From Planctomycetota bacterium (lineage in GTDB: Bacteria > Planctomycetota > PUPC01 > JABMSA01): a stretch of 6,661 bases of DNA. How positions within the stretch are numbered: position 1 is the stretch's first letter; every line of letters starts with the position of its first letter. Under the pieces are notes generated by a model, which was not told the DNA's origin, made no database searches, and saw nothing but the letters and a program-made list of their open reading frames with translations. Made by a program: the position numbers and the translations under genes. The stretch covers positions 1-6,661 of the forward strand of contig JABMSA010000674.1 of the NCBI GenBank assembly GCA_013202185.1. Reading direction: 5' to 3'. Positions 1 to 6,511 of this stretch are shown one piece after another.

Positions 1-1
1 C

Positions 2-1600
2 AGCTATCCGCACTGCTGGCGCTGCAAGCAGCCGGTCATTTTCCGCGCCACCGAGCAGTGGTTCGTGAGCGTGAGCCACCAGGACCTGCGCGAAAAGATG
101 CTCGGCGAGATCGGGCGCGTGGGCTGGATCCCCGGCTGGGGGCAGGCCCGCATCCGAACGATGGTCGAGCAGCGGCCCGACTGGTGCATCTCACGGCAGC
201 GTGTGTGGGGCATTCCGATCCCCGCGTTCTACTGCGAAAAATGCGGCGAGGTGATCCTCAGCCGCGAGACTGTTCTGGCGGTGCGCGATTACTTTGCCGA
301 GCACGGCAGCAACAGTTGGTTCACTACCGACGCCTCCGAGATCCTGCCCGAGGGCTATGCCTGCGGCGAGTGCGGCGGCAATCAATTCCGCAAGGAAACC
401 GACATCTTCGACGTCTGGTTCGAGTCGGGCTCGAGCCATCGATCGGTCGTGAAGCACGGCGGCTTCACTTGGCCGGCCGATCTCTACCTCGAGGGCACCG
501 ATCAGCACCGGGGGTGGTTTCAGCTCAGCTTGCTCACCGCCACCGCCGCCGACGGCGCCGCGCCGTTCAGGACCGTCCTCACGCACGGTTTTGTAGTCGA
601 CGAGAAGGGCGAGAAAATGTCGAAGTCGCTCGGCAATTTCATCTCGGTCGCGGACGTGCTCAAGCGGTTCGGCGGCGACATTTTCCGGCTGTGGGTATCG
701 TCGGTGGATTACCGGCAAGACATCAACCTGTCGTTCGACATCATCGCCCACCTCTCCAGCGGCTACCGGCGCATTCGCAACACGATCCGTTATGTGCTGG
801 GCAATCTGAACGATTTCGACCCGGGCGCGGATCGGGTGGATGCGGCCGATATGCCCGAGATCGACCGCTGGGCGGGCAGCCGCACGCAGAGCCTCCTGGG
901 GCAGTGCAGGGCGGCTTATGAATCGTACGAGTTTCATCGGGTTTACCACCTGGTGCACAATTTCTGCGCCGTCGATATGAGTTCGTTTTATCTTGACATC
1001 CTGAAGGACAGGCTCTACGCTTCGCCGGCGAAGTCGCTGGAGCGCCGCTCGGCGCAGACCGTGCTGTGCGGCGTGCTCGATGTATTGATAAAGGTGCTCG
1101 CGCCGATCCTCGTGTATTCGGTCGAGGACGCCTGGAAGGAAGCGCGGCAGCATCTGGGCGGGGCCGAGAGCCCGCACCTCGAGCTGCTGCCCGAGGTCGA
1201 CGACGCCCTGATCGACACCGACCTCGAGGGGCGCTGGGCAAGGCTGAGCAAGGTGCGCGACGAAGTGGCGCGAGAGATCGAAAAGCTTCGAAACGCCGGA
1301 GAGGTCAAGTCATCGCTGGAGGCATCCGTGGTGCTTCATACGACGGACGCCGACCTGCTGGGCCTCTTGACGCAGTACGAAGCTATGCTGTCGGAAGTGT
1401 TCATCGTTTCGGAAGTGGAGCTAGCCGGCGACGAGCCGGCCGGTGCGGCGCCGGGGGTGGATATTGCCGAGCTGCGGATAATGGTGAAGCGCTCCGCCCA
1501 TACGAAATGCGAGCGCTGCTGGAACTTGCGCGAGAGCGTGGGAGCTGATCCGGAATATCCGGACATTTGCGAGCGGTGCGCCACCGTGGTGCGAGGGTAG
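2..1600 (+). CDS. ileS: Isoleucyl-tRNA synthetase, C-terminal part (5' truncated by window edge)
   Basis: Class I aminoacyl-tRNA synthetase that charges tRNA-Ile with isoleucine in the cytoplasm. The frame is open from the window edge and gives 532 residues. The bacterial protein is usually about 930, so the N-terminal half with the HIGH motif and most of the CP1 editing domain lies outside. Visible in order: YPHCWRCK and FRATEQWF at the end of the insertion domain; WCISRQRVWGIPIP; two C-x2-C pairs (codons at 233/242 and 362/371) bracketing a short insert; DVWFESGSS; the KMSKS loop (614-628) within EKMSKSLGN; a helical anticodon-binding domain; and a C-terminal zinc finger with CERCWN (1508-1525) and CERC (1568-1579). 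This ending is typical of the bacterial IleRS type. The gene ends with TAG 21 nt before purN, consistent with cotranscription. WFESG replaces the more usual WFDSG. Identity is secure; only the 5' end is missing. Confidence 0.97.
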   Translation, partial: SYPHCWRCKQPVIFRATEQWFVSVSHQDLREKMLGEIGRVGWIPGWGQARIRTMVEQRPDWCISRQRVWGIPIPAFYCEKCGEVILSRETVLAVRDYFAEHGSNSWFTTDASEILPEGYACGECGGNQFRKETDIFDVWFESGSSHRSVVKHGGFTWPADLYLEGTDQHRGWFQLSLLTATAADGAAPFRTVLTHGFVVDEKGEKMSKSLGNFISVADVLKRFGGDIFRLWVSSVDYRQDINLSFDIIAHLSSGYRRIRNTIRYVLGNLNDFDPGADRVDAADMPEIDRWAGSRTQSLLGQCRAAYESYEFHRVYHLVHNFCAVDMSSFYLDILKDRLYASPAKSLERRSAQTVLCGVLDVLIKVLAPILVYSVEDAWKEARQHLGGAESPHLELLPEVDDALIDTDLEGRWARLSKVRDEVAREIEKLRNAGEVKSSLEASVVLHTTDADLLGLLTQYEAMLSEVFIVSEVELAGDEPAGAAPGVDIAELRIMVKRSAHTKCERCWNLRESVGADPEYPDICERCATVVRG

Positions 1601-1621
1601 CCTCGCCTCATTTGGAATAAG

Positions 1622-2254
1622 ATGGGTCAGAGCATTATCAAGCTTGGTGTGTTGCTGTCGGGCAGCGGAAGAACGCTCGACAACTTCTTCGAGCACATCG
1701 ACGCCGGGGGCCTCCCGGCCGAAGTCGCCGTCGTCATCGGCTCGCGGCCCGACGCGCTCGGCCTCGAGAAAGCAAGAAAGCGCGGCGTAGCCACACATTG
1801 CGTGCAGCGCAAGGAATACGCCGACTCGGAATCGTTTGGCGATGCGATCACCAGGCTGCTTTCGCAGTACGGGCCCGATCTCGTTGTGCTGGCGGGATTC
1901 ATGCATTTTTACAGGGTGCCGGATAAGTACCTCGGCAAGGTGATGAACATACATCCGGCTCTGATACCCGCATTTTGTGGACATGGGTATTACGGCCATC
2001 ACGTTCACGATGCGGTACTGGAATATGGCAGCAAGGTTTCTGGATGTACCGTGCATTTTGCCGATAATATCTATGACCACGGACCGATCATTATCCAGCG
2101 GACGGCACCCGTGCTGGACGACGACACTGCCGACACGCTCGCTGCACGTGTATTCGAGCAGGAGTGCATTGCATATCCGGAGGCGATCAGGCTTTTTGCC
2201 GAAGGTCGTCTCGAGCTACACGACAGAAGGGTCAGGATCAAACCTGCCAGATGA
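1622..2254 (+). CDS. purN: Phosphoribosylglycinamide formyltransferase (GAR transformylase 1), variant phosphate loop
   Basis: Transfers the formyl group of 10-formyltetrahydrofolate to GAR, the third step of de novo purine synthesis, in the cytoplasm. The product is 210 residues, normal for PurN. The N-terminal Rossmann-like strand leads into SGSGRTL (residues 13-19), where E. coli PurN has a GxGSNL-type phosphate-binding loop. The catalytic set is complete: NIHPALIP supplies Asn109 and His111, and YDHGPIII supplies Asp152, matching E. coli Asn106, His108 and Asp144. The GYYGHHVH segment (122-129) precedes the VHF strand. The ATG start has only a short GGA (1614-1616) 5 nt upstream, so translation may be partly coupled to ileS. 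The stop lies inside an ATGA that could start the next gene. A related formyltransferase is the main alternative, but the length and the whole NIHP/DHGP arrangement favour PurN. Confidence 0.9.
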   Translation: MGQSIIKLGVLLSGSGRTLDNFFEHIDAGGLPAEVAVVIGSRPDALGLEKARKRGVATHCVQRKEYADSESFGDAITRLLSQYGPDLVVLAGFMHFYRVPDKYLGKVMNIHPALIPAFCGHGYYGHHVHDAVLEYGSKVSGCTVHFADNIYDHGPIIIQRTAPVLDDDTADTLAARVFEQECIAYPEAIRLFAEGRLELHDRRVRIKPAR

Positions 2255-2255
2255 C

Positions 2256-2259
2256 GGAG
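2256..2259 (+). promoter_or_regulatory. Ribosome binding site deciding the diguanylate cyclase start
   Basis: GGAG lies 9 nt before ATG 2269, just after the purN stop (2252-2254). It supports 2269 over the overlapping ATG 2251, whose best upstream match is AGGA (2234-2237) at 13 nt. If 2251 is used instead, initiation would rely on reinitiation by ribosomes finishing purN. Confidence 0.5.
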
Positions 2260-2268
2260 AATTTCGGT

Positions 2269-3336
2269 ATGCCAGACGCGGATACCAAGACGGCCACCCA
2301 GCCAGATCTGCAACAAGTAATCAGCGAGCATCACGAGATCGTCGCCACGCTGATAAGAAGCCTGATTCGCGTTCCAGGGTTCCCAGCGTCTTTTCGCGAT
2401 GGCCTCTACGCGCACATTTCAGAGGTGAAAAAGGCCACGGATGCCTCAGAGCTGGCCGCCCTGTGCAAGAGCATGGAAAATCTCTGCTCAGCCGCAGTAG
2501 CCGAAATAGACCCCCAGGTTGGGTTAAAAGACCAGGAAAACGAAATGCGGCGCATCGTCGAGGCGCTCGGTGACAGCATAAAAAGCATAGCCGAAGTGAA
2601 CGCGAACGCCGGGAATTCGCTCGATACACATATGGACGATCTTCATGACGTCATTGTGGCCGATGGCGAGCCGGTACAGTTTTCAAAGAAGATCGAGGCA
2701 ATCGCCAACAGCATCAGGGAAACAACCAAGGTCCTCAAGAAGGAGGTGCAGCACTCGCGCGGTCAGGTCAAGGACGCGGGCAGCCGCATTCAGCATCTCG
2801 AAACAGAACTCAAGCGAAGCCGCGCCGAGTCGCTCAAGGACGGCCTCACCAGCCTGAGCAATCGCAGAGCGTTCAACCTGTTCATTGCCAAGGCCCTCTC
2901 ATCGTTTGACCCCGACAAGCCGTGGTGCCTGATCGTGGCCGACATCGACCACTTCAAGAAGGTCAACGACACTCACGGTCATATCATCGGCGACGCGCTC
3001 CTGATAAAGCTGTCTCACGCGCTCAGAGAACAGGTGGTTGCGCCCGCATTCCTTGCGCGCTACGGCGGCGAGGAATTCGTCATTATGCTGCCCGAAGCAT
3101 CGCTGCAAAAAGGCGCGGCCTTCTGCGACAACATCCTCACAAAGATCAGGCATTCCCGCTGGCAGTACCGCTCGCAGGTGAGGGAAATAACTATCTCGGC
3201 CGCGCTCTCGGCCGGAGTGGCCATGCAAAACAAGACCGACACACCCGAGGCCCTCATAGCCCGCGCCGACAAGGCGCTCTACCTCTCAAAAGAGCGCGGG
3301 CGCGACCGATTCTACACGGAAGAGGATCTCGGGTGA
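2269..3336 (+). CDS. GGDEF-domain diguanylate cyclase with N-terminal helical/coiled-coil region
   Basis: Predicted to make cyclic di-GMP from two GTP. From ATG 2269 the protein has 355 residues. No signal peptide or membrane segment is visible, so it is probably cytoplasmic. Residues 1 to about 185 are charged and helical and match no domain I recognise; about 139-188 look like a coiled coil, a usual dimerising linker. The GGDEF domain starts with DGLTSLSNRRAF (D191), continues with DIDHFKKVND (metal ligand D225, guanine contact N233), GHIIGDALL and the active-site loop RYGGEEF (GGEEF 266-270), and ends with ADKALYLSKERGRDR. All catalytic residues are present. The inhibitory RxxD I-site, expected 5 residues before GGEEF, reads VAPA (257-260), so product inhibition through that site is probably lost. 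Start choice: ATG 2269 has GGAG 9 nt upstream. ATG 2251 (361 residues) overlaps the purN stop as ATGA but has a poorly placed AGGA. No EAL domain is present. Confidence 0.92.
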   Translation: MPDADTKTATQPDLQQVISEHHEIVATLIRSLIRVPGFPASFRDGLYAHISEVKKATDASELAALCKSMENLCSAAVAEIDPQVGLKDQENEMRRIVEALGDSIKSIAEVNANAGNSLDTHMDDLHDVIVADGEPVQFSKKIEAIANSIRETTKVLKKEVQHSRGQVKDAGSRIQHLETELKRSRAESLKDGLTSLSNRRAFNLFIAKALSSFDPDKPWCLIVADIDHFKKVNDTHGHIIGDALLIKLSHALREQVVAPAFLARYGGEEFVIMLPEASLQKGAAFCDNILTKIRHSRWQYRSQVREITISAALSAGVAMQNKTDTPEALIARADKALYLSKERGRDRFYTEEDLG

Positions 3337-3426
3337 CGTGAGCACGCGCCCTGCGCCGGCGTTTCGCCCGACGGCCGTGTTCGCCTCGCATTCCAACGTC
3401 CGGATACCCCCGCGCTTGCTTTTGCG
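3337..3426. other. Intergenic spacer between the cyclase gene and the nadE promoter
   Basis: GC-rich noncoding stretch. The only structure seen is a weak 4-bp stem (GGCG-TTT-CGCC, 3358-3368) with no T-run behind it, so I cannot call a terminator for the upstream unit. Open frames on the minus strand here are unsupported. Confidence 0.5.
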
Positions 3427-3454
3427 TTGACTTTTCCCTCGCTGCGCGTAAAAT
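3427..3454 (+). promoter_or_regulatory. Predicted sigma70-type promoter for nadE
   Basis: TTGACT (3427-3432, 5 of 6 matches to TTGACA) and TAAAAT (3449-3454, 5 of 6 matches to TATAAT) are separated by 16 nt, close to the optimal 17. The AT-rich -10 stands out in a GC-rich surrounding. Transcription would begin around 3460-3462, about 50 nt before the nadE start, so nadE is probably expressed independently of the ileS-purN-cyclase unit. Confidence 0.65.
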
Positions 3455-3460
3455 CTACAC

Positions 3461-3514
3461 GTGAGAGTTTTAGTTGCCCGCACGGCGCGTAATACTCCGG
3501 ACCTGTTGCAGTGA
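3461..3514 (+). CDS. Possible 17-residue leader peptide upstream of nadE
   Basis: A short ORF starts with GTG at 3461, at the predicted transcription start of the nadE promoter. It reads MRVLVARTARNTPDLLQ and stops with TGA (3512-3514) overlapping the nadE GTG start as GTGA. If the promoter call is right, the mRNA would begin at or within a base or two of this GTG, making it a candidate leaderless ORF coupled to nadE. No Shine-Dalgarno sequence is possible in that case. The peptide has no run of a regulatory amino acid, so classical attenuation is not indicated. An ORF this short can arise by chance. Confidence 0.25.
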   Translation: MRVLVARTARNTPDLLQ

Positions 3515-5247
3515 ACGAAAAGAAATCAAGGTCAGCAGCGGCCGCCATCCCGTTTCGCGTGGCGCTGGCGCAGGTTGATCCCACCGTGGGCGACCTTGCC
3601 GGCAACCGCGAGCTGATGTGCAAGTACATCGAGATGGCCAAGGCCCTGGGCGCCGACCTGGTCGCCTTCCCCGAGATGTGCCTCACCGGCTATCCGCCCG
3701 AGGACCTCCTCCTGCGGCCGCATTTCGTTGCCGACAGCAAGGCAGCCCTCCGGCGCCTGGCATCCTGCGCCGACGGCATCACGGTAGTCGCCGGGTGCGT
3801 TTACAATCGCGGCGGGCAGGTCCATAATGCGGCGGCGGTGCTGCACCGCAAGAGGATCGTCGGCGTTTACTGCAAGCAGTTGCTGCCAAACTACGGCGTG
3901 TTCGACGAGAAGCGCTACTTCGCGCCCGGCGAGGAAAACATCGTTTGGCATCTCGGCGAGGCGGGCATCGGCGTCTCCATATGCGAAGACATCTGGCTCA
4001 ATGACGGCCCGCACCTCGCCCAGGTCGGCGCCGGGGCAGGCGTGATCGTCAACATCTCAAGCTCGCCGTACCACGCCGGCAAGCACCCTGGCAGGCAGAA
4101 GATGCTGCGCGCCCGCGCCCGCGCCACGGGCGCATACGTCTGCTACGCCAACCTCGTGGGCGGGCAGGACGAGCTCATCTTCGACGGCGGCAGCATGATC
4201 ATAAGCCCAACGGGAAAGATGATTGCCATGGGCACGCAGTTTGAAGAGGACCTCGTGGTGGCCGATCTCGACCTCTCGGCCGTTCGCGGCCCCCGCAAGA
4301 GCGCGCCGCCGGGGGGCGGTCCGGTGGCCGCGCGCAAGCTGCAGCCATACAAGCGTCAAAACGACCGGCCACAGGTTGCATGCCGAGTTGCGCCGGGGCT
4401 GGCGCGGTGGGAAGAAGTATATTGCGCGCTGGTGCTGGGCCTGCGCGATTACGTCGTCAAGAACCGCTTCGAAAAGGTCACCATAGGCCTCAGCGGCGGG
4501 ATCGACTCGGCCCTGACGGCGGCCGTAGCCGTAGACGCGCTCGGCAGCGAAAACGTCATCGGCGTCACGATGCCGTCGCGCTATACCTCCAACGCCACAC
4601 TCTCCGACTCGGGCCGCACAGCCCGGAACTTCGGCATTCGCCTTATCACGCTGCCGATAGAAAACGCCTTTCGGGCCTACCTCGACGACCTCGCAGACGT
4701 GTTCGACGGGCTTGCACCCGATACCACCGAAGAGAACATCCAGGCCAGGATACGCGGCAACCTCCTGATGGCCCTCTCAAACAAATTCGGCTGGCTCGTG
4801 ATAACCACCGGCAACAAGAGCGAAACAAGCACCGGCTACTGCACGCTCTACGGCGACATGGCCGGCGGATTCAGCATCCTCAAGGACGTCCCCAAGACGT
4901 GGGTATACAAGCTGGCCGAGCATCGCAACCGGCAGGCCGGCGCCGATTACATTCCGCAGAGCATAATCGACAGGGCGCCGTCGGCCGAGCTGAGGCCCGA
5001 TCAGAAAGACGAAGACTCCCTCCCGCCTTACGACGTTCTCGACCAGATCCTCGATGCATACATCGAGAAAGACAAGAGCCGCGCCCAGATCGAGAAAATG
5101 GGATTCGACCCCGGGCTCGTGGCCAGGGTGGCGGGGTTGGTCGACCGCAACGAGTACAAGCGCCGGCAGGCGCCGCCGGGCCTGAAGATAACGCCCAAGG
5201 CATTCGGCCGCGACAGGCGCATGCCCATCGTAAACAGATACACCTGA
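3511..5247 (+). CDS. nadE: Glutamine-dependent NAD+ synthetase (nitrilase domain + NadE domain)
   Basis: Final step of NAD biosynthesis: ATP-dependent amidation of deamido-NAD (NaAD), using ammonia released from glutamine by the N-terminal domain and passed internally to the synthetase domain. The 578-residue product has a nitrilase-fold glutaminase domain (about 14-270) with an intact Glu-Lys-Cys triad: E55 in FPEMCLTGYPPEDLL, K122 in YCKQLLPNYGVFDEKRYF, and C158 in SICEDIW. The C-terminal domain (about 295-578) has the ATP-pyrophosphatase loop SGGIDS (328-333), TTGNKSE, TLYGDMAGGF, LKDVPKTWVY and AELRPDQKDEDSLPPYDVLD. The length fits the shorter two-domain bacterial form. GTG 3511 is the only plausible start because the frame closes at TAA 3490 and the nitrilase motif begins soon after. 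Only a weak GGA lies 9 nt upstream. It is preceded by its own predicted promoter and followed by pfkA after 87 nt. Confidence 0.96.
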   Translation: MNEKKSRSAAAAIPFRVALAQVDPTVGDLAGNRELMCKYIEMAKALGADLVAFPEMCLTGYPPEDLLLRPHFVADSKAALRRLASCADGITVVAGCVYNRGGQVHNAAAVLHRKRIVGVYCKQLLPNYGVFDEKRYFAPGEENIVWHLGEAGIGVSICEDIWLNDGPHLAQVGAGAGVIVNISSSPYHAGKHPGRQKMLRARARATGAYVCYANLVGGQDELIFDGGSMIISPTGKMIAMGTQFEEDLVVADLDLSAVRGPRKSAPPGGGPVAARKLQPYKRQNDRPQVACRVAPGLARWEEVYCALVLGLRDYVVKNRFEKVTIGLSGGIDSALTAAVAVDALGSENVIGVTMPSRYTSNATLSDSGRTARNFGIRLITLPIENAFRAYLDDLADVFDGLAPDTTEENIQARIRGNLLMALSNKFGWLVITTGNKSETSTGYCTLYGDMAGGFSILKDVPKTWVYKLAEHRNRQAGADYIPQSIIDRAPSAELRPDQKDEDSLPPYDVLDQILDAYIEKDKSRAQIEKMGFDPGLVARVAGLVDRNEYKRRQAPPGLKITPKAFGRDRRMPIVNRYT

Positions 5248-5271
5248 AGCCAACCAAAGCCCAAAAGATAG

Positions 5272-5277
5272 TATAAT
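5272..5277 (+). promoter_or_regulatory. Candidate -10 element for the phosphofructokinase gene
   Basis: A perfect TATAAT sits in an A-rich stretch of the 87-nt nadE-PFK gap. The -35 position 16-18 nt upstream (around 5248-5255, reading AGCCAACC) does not resemble TTGACA, and there is no exact TGn extension. It could be a weak or activator-dependent promoter, with transcription from about 5284. Confidence 0.4.
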
Positions 5278-5320
5278 AGAAGCACAAGATACCGGCCATA
5301 ACGCAAGGACAACCGTCTGC

Positions 5321-5327
5321 AAAGGAG
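5321..5327 (+). promoter_or_regulatory. Strong Shine-Dalgarno for the phosphofructokinase gene
   Basis: AAAGGAG lies 7 nt before ATG 5335. It is the best ribosome binding site in the window and fixes this start. The other genes here have only GGA- or GGAG-type sites, so this gene is likely translated efficiently. Confidence 0.8.
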
Positions 5328-5334
5328 CGGCATC

Positions 5335-6429
5335 ATGGCATCGTCGATCAAACGCGTAGGCGTACTCACCGCCGGGGGAGACTGCCCCGGCCTCAACGCA
5401 GTCATTCGCGCGGTAACCAAGAGCCTCATCAAGATGCACAACATCGAGGTGGTAGGCATCAAAGACGGCTTCCTGGGGCTGATCGAAAAACGCGCCCAGA
5501 TGCTCTCGGCCAACGACGTATCCGGCATCCTCACGCAGGGCGGCACCATACTCGGCACCAGCAACAAGGCTAATCCGTTCAAGTGCCTCGTTGAAAAAGA
5601 CGGCCGGACCGTCGTCGAGGACCGCTCCGACGCCACCCTCGAGAACGCCGAGAAGATGGGCATCGAGGCACTTGTCACCATCGGGGGCGACGGCACGCAG
5701 TCGATAGCGCTCGACCTCGCCAAGAAGGGCCTGCGCGTGTTGGGCGTGCCCAAGACAATCGACAACGACCTACGCGAAACGGACTTCACATTCGGGCACG
5801 ACACCGCCGTTCAGATCGCAACGGAGGCCATCGACCGCATTCACACCACGGCGATGTCGCACCATCGTGTAATGGTGATCGAAACAATGGGCCGCAACGC
5901 CGGTTGGATCGCCCTGAACGCGGGCATCGCCGGCGGGGGCGACATCATCCTCGTGCCCGAGATCCCCTACACCATCGAAGGCATCTGCAAGAAGATCGAG
6001 GCCCGCCTGGCCGACGGCCGCCTGTTCAGCATCATCGTGGCCGCCGAGGGGGCCAGGTCGCTCGAGGGCGGGCAGGTGATCAAGGAACGCGTCAACGACC
6101 CCAGCATGCCCATCCGCCTGGGGGGAGTGGGCGGAAAGGTGGCCGACGACGTTGAAGACGCCACAGGCATCGAGAGTCGCGTAACCGTGCTGGGCCACCT
6201 CCAGCGCGGCGGCACGCCAACCGCCTTCGACCGCATCCTCGCCACCCGCTTCGGCGCTCTCGCCGCCGACCTTATCGCACGCGGCGAGCACGGCAAGATG
6301 GTCGCCCTCAAGGGCAACGAGATCGTGGCCGTGCCGCTCGAGGCCGCCGTGGCCGGGCCCAAGCTCATCGACCCCGACTCGAGCATCATCCGCGCCGCCC
6401 GCGACGTCGGCACCAGCTTCGGCGACTAG
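5335..6429 (+). CDS. pfkA: 6-phosphofructokinase, group III / mixed-substrate type
   Basis: Phosphorylates fructose 6-phosphate to fructose 1,6-bisphosphate in glycolysis, in the cytoplasm. The product has 364 residues, in the range of the group III family. Motifs in order: TAGGDCPGLNAVIR (phosphoryl-donor loop, residues 12-25), GGTILGTSNKANPF, GGDGT (117-121), PKTIDND (139-145, catalytic D143), ETMGRNAGW (183-191), PEIPY (208-212), and LGHLQRGGTPTAFDR (286-300). Gly120 aligns with E. coli Gly104, which favours ATP (PPi enzymes have Asp there). Lys140 replaces E. coli Gly124, and Lys is the residue seen in PPi-dependent enzymes. This Gly/Lys pair is the hallmark of the mixed-substrate subfamily, whose ATP-using members keep Gly at the first site, so ATP is the likelier donor. 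The symbol is by function; pfp would apply if PPi were used. The gene has a strong Shine-Dalgarno and is followed by tandem hairpins. Confidence 0.93.
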   Translation: MASSIKRVGVLTAGGDCPGLNAVIRAVTKSLIKMHNIEVVGIKDGFLGLIEKRAQMLSANDVSGILTQGGTILGTSNKANPFKCLVEKDGRTVVEDRSDATLENAEKMGIEALVTIGGDGTQSIALDLAKKGLRVLGVPKTIDNDLRETDFTFGHDTAVQIATEAIDRIHTTAMSHHRVMVIETMGRNAGWIALNAGIAGGGDIILVPEIPYTIEGICKKIEARLADGRLFSIIVAAEGARSLEGGQVIKERVNDPSMPIRLGGVGGKVADDVEDATGIESRVTVLGHLQRGGTPTAFDRILATRFGALAADLIARGEHGKMVALKGNEIVAVPLEAAVAGPKLIDPDSSIIRAARDVGTSFGD

Positions 6430-6457
6430 CCCAACTTCCGCAGTTAGGGCAAAACAG

Positions 6458-6471
6458 AAGTCGTAAGTCGT
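6458..6471. repeat. Tandem duplication of the heptamer AAGTCGT
   Basis: Two perfect adjacent copies (6458-6464 and 6465-6471) directly precede the first hairpin downstream of the phosphofructokinase gene. They could be a tiny tandem repeat or a chance duplication. No matching copy is seen elsewhere in the window. Confidence 0.5.
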
Positions 6472-6473
6472 TG

Positions 6474-6511
6474 GCTGCCCTTCGGGCAGCTTCGCCGAGC
6501 TTACGCTCGGC
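6474..6511. repeat. Two tandem perfect hairpins downstream of the phosphofructokinase gene
   Basis: Hairpin 1 pairs GCTGCCC (6474-6480) with GGGCAGC (6484-6490) around TTC. Three nt later, hairpin 2 pairs GCCGAGC (6494-6500) with GCTCGGC (6505-6511) around TTAC. Both stems are 7 bp and perfect. No T-run follows on the plus strand, and on the minus strand the nearest TTTT is about 20 nt away, so a standard intrinsic terminator is not supported. They may protect the 3' end of the mRNA, act as a non-canonical terminator, or be a copy of a dispersed palindromic repeat. Confidence 0.7.

Noticed and set aside
191..1177. Long minus-strand open frame (328 codons) inside ileS
   Set aside because: It lies entirely antisense to clear IleRS motifs and encodes a low-complexity product with no family resemblance; long antisense frames are expected in GC-rich DNA.
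2164..2250. Upstream extension of the cyclase gene to ATG 2164
   Set aside because: It would overlap purN by 91 nt with a Cys/Arg-rich out-of-frame peptide; starts at 2251 or 2269 fit the spacing far better.
3461..3510. NAD-sensing riboswitch in the nadE leader
   Set aside because: The leader is only about 50 nt from the predicted start and I see no conserved riboswitch core or stable paired elements.
3286..3686. Minus-strand open frames over the gap upstream of nadE
   Set aside because: They overlap the ends of two real genes and the predicted promoter; the translations show no motif or convincing ribosome binding site.
4380..5276. Plus-strand open frame (298 codons) overlapping nadE
   Set aside because: The product is Arg/Pro/His-rich, typical of an out-of-frame reading of GC-rich coding DNA, and the NadE synthetase motifs are in the other frame.
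4777..5804. Minus-strand open frames spanning the nadE-PFK junction
   Set aside because: They are antisense to both well-supported genes, have no recognisable motifs, and would cover the PFK Shine-Dalgarno and start.
6474..6511. Standard Rho-independent terminator for the PFK gene
   Set aside because: The stems are good, but no T-run follows on either strand close to a stem, so it is reported as tandem hairpins only.
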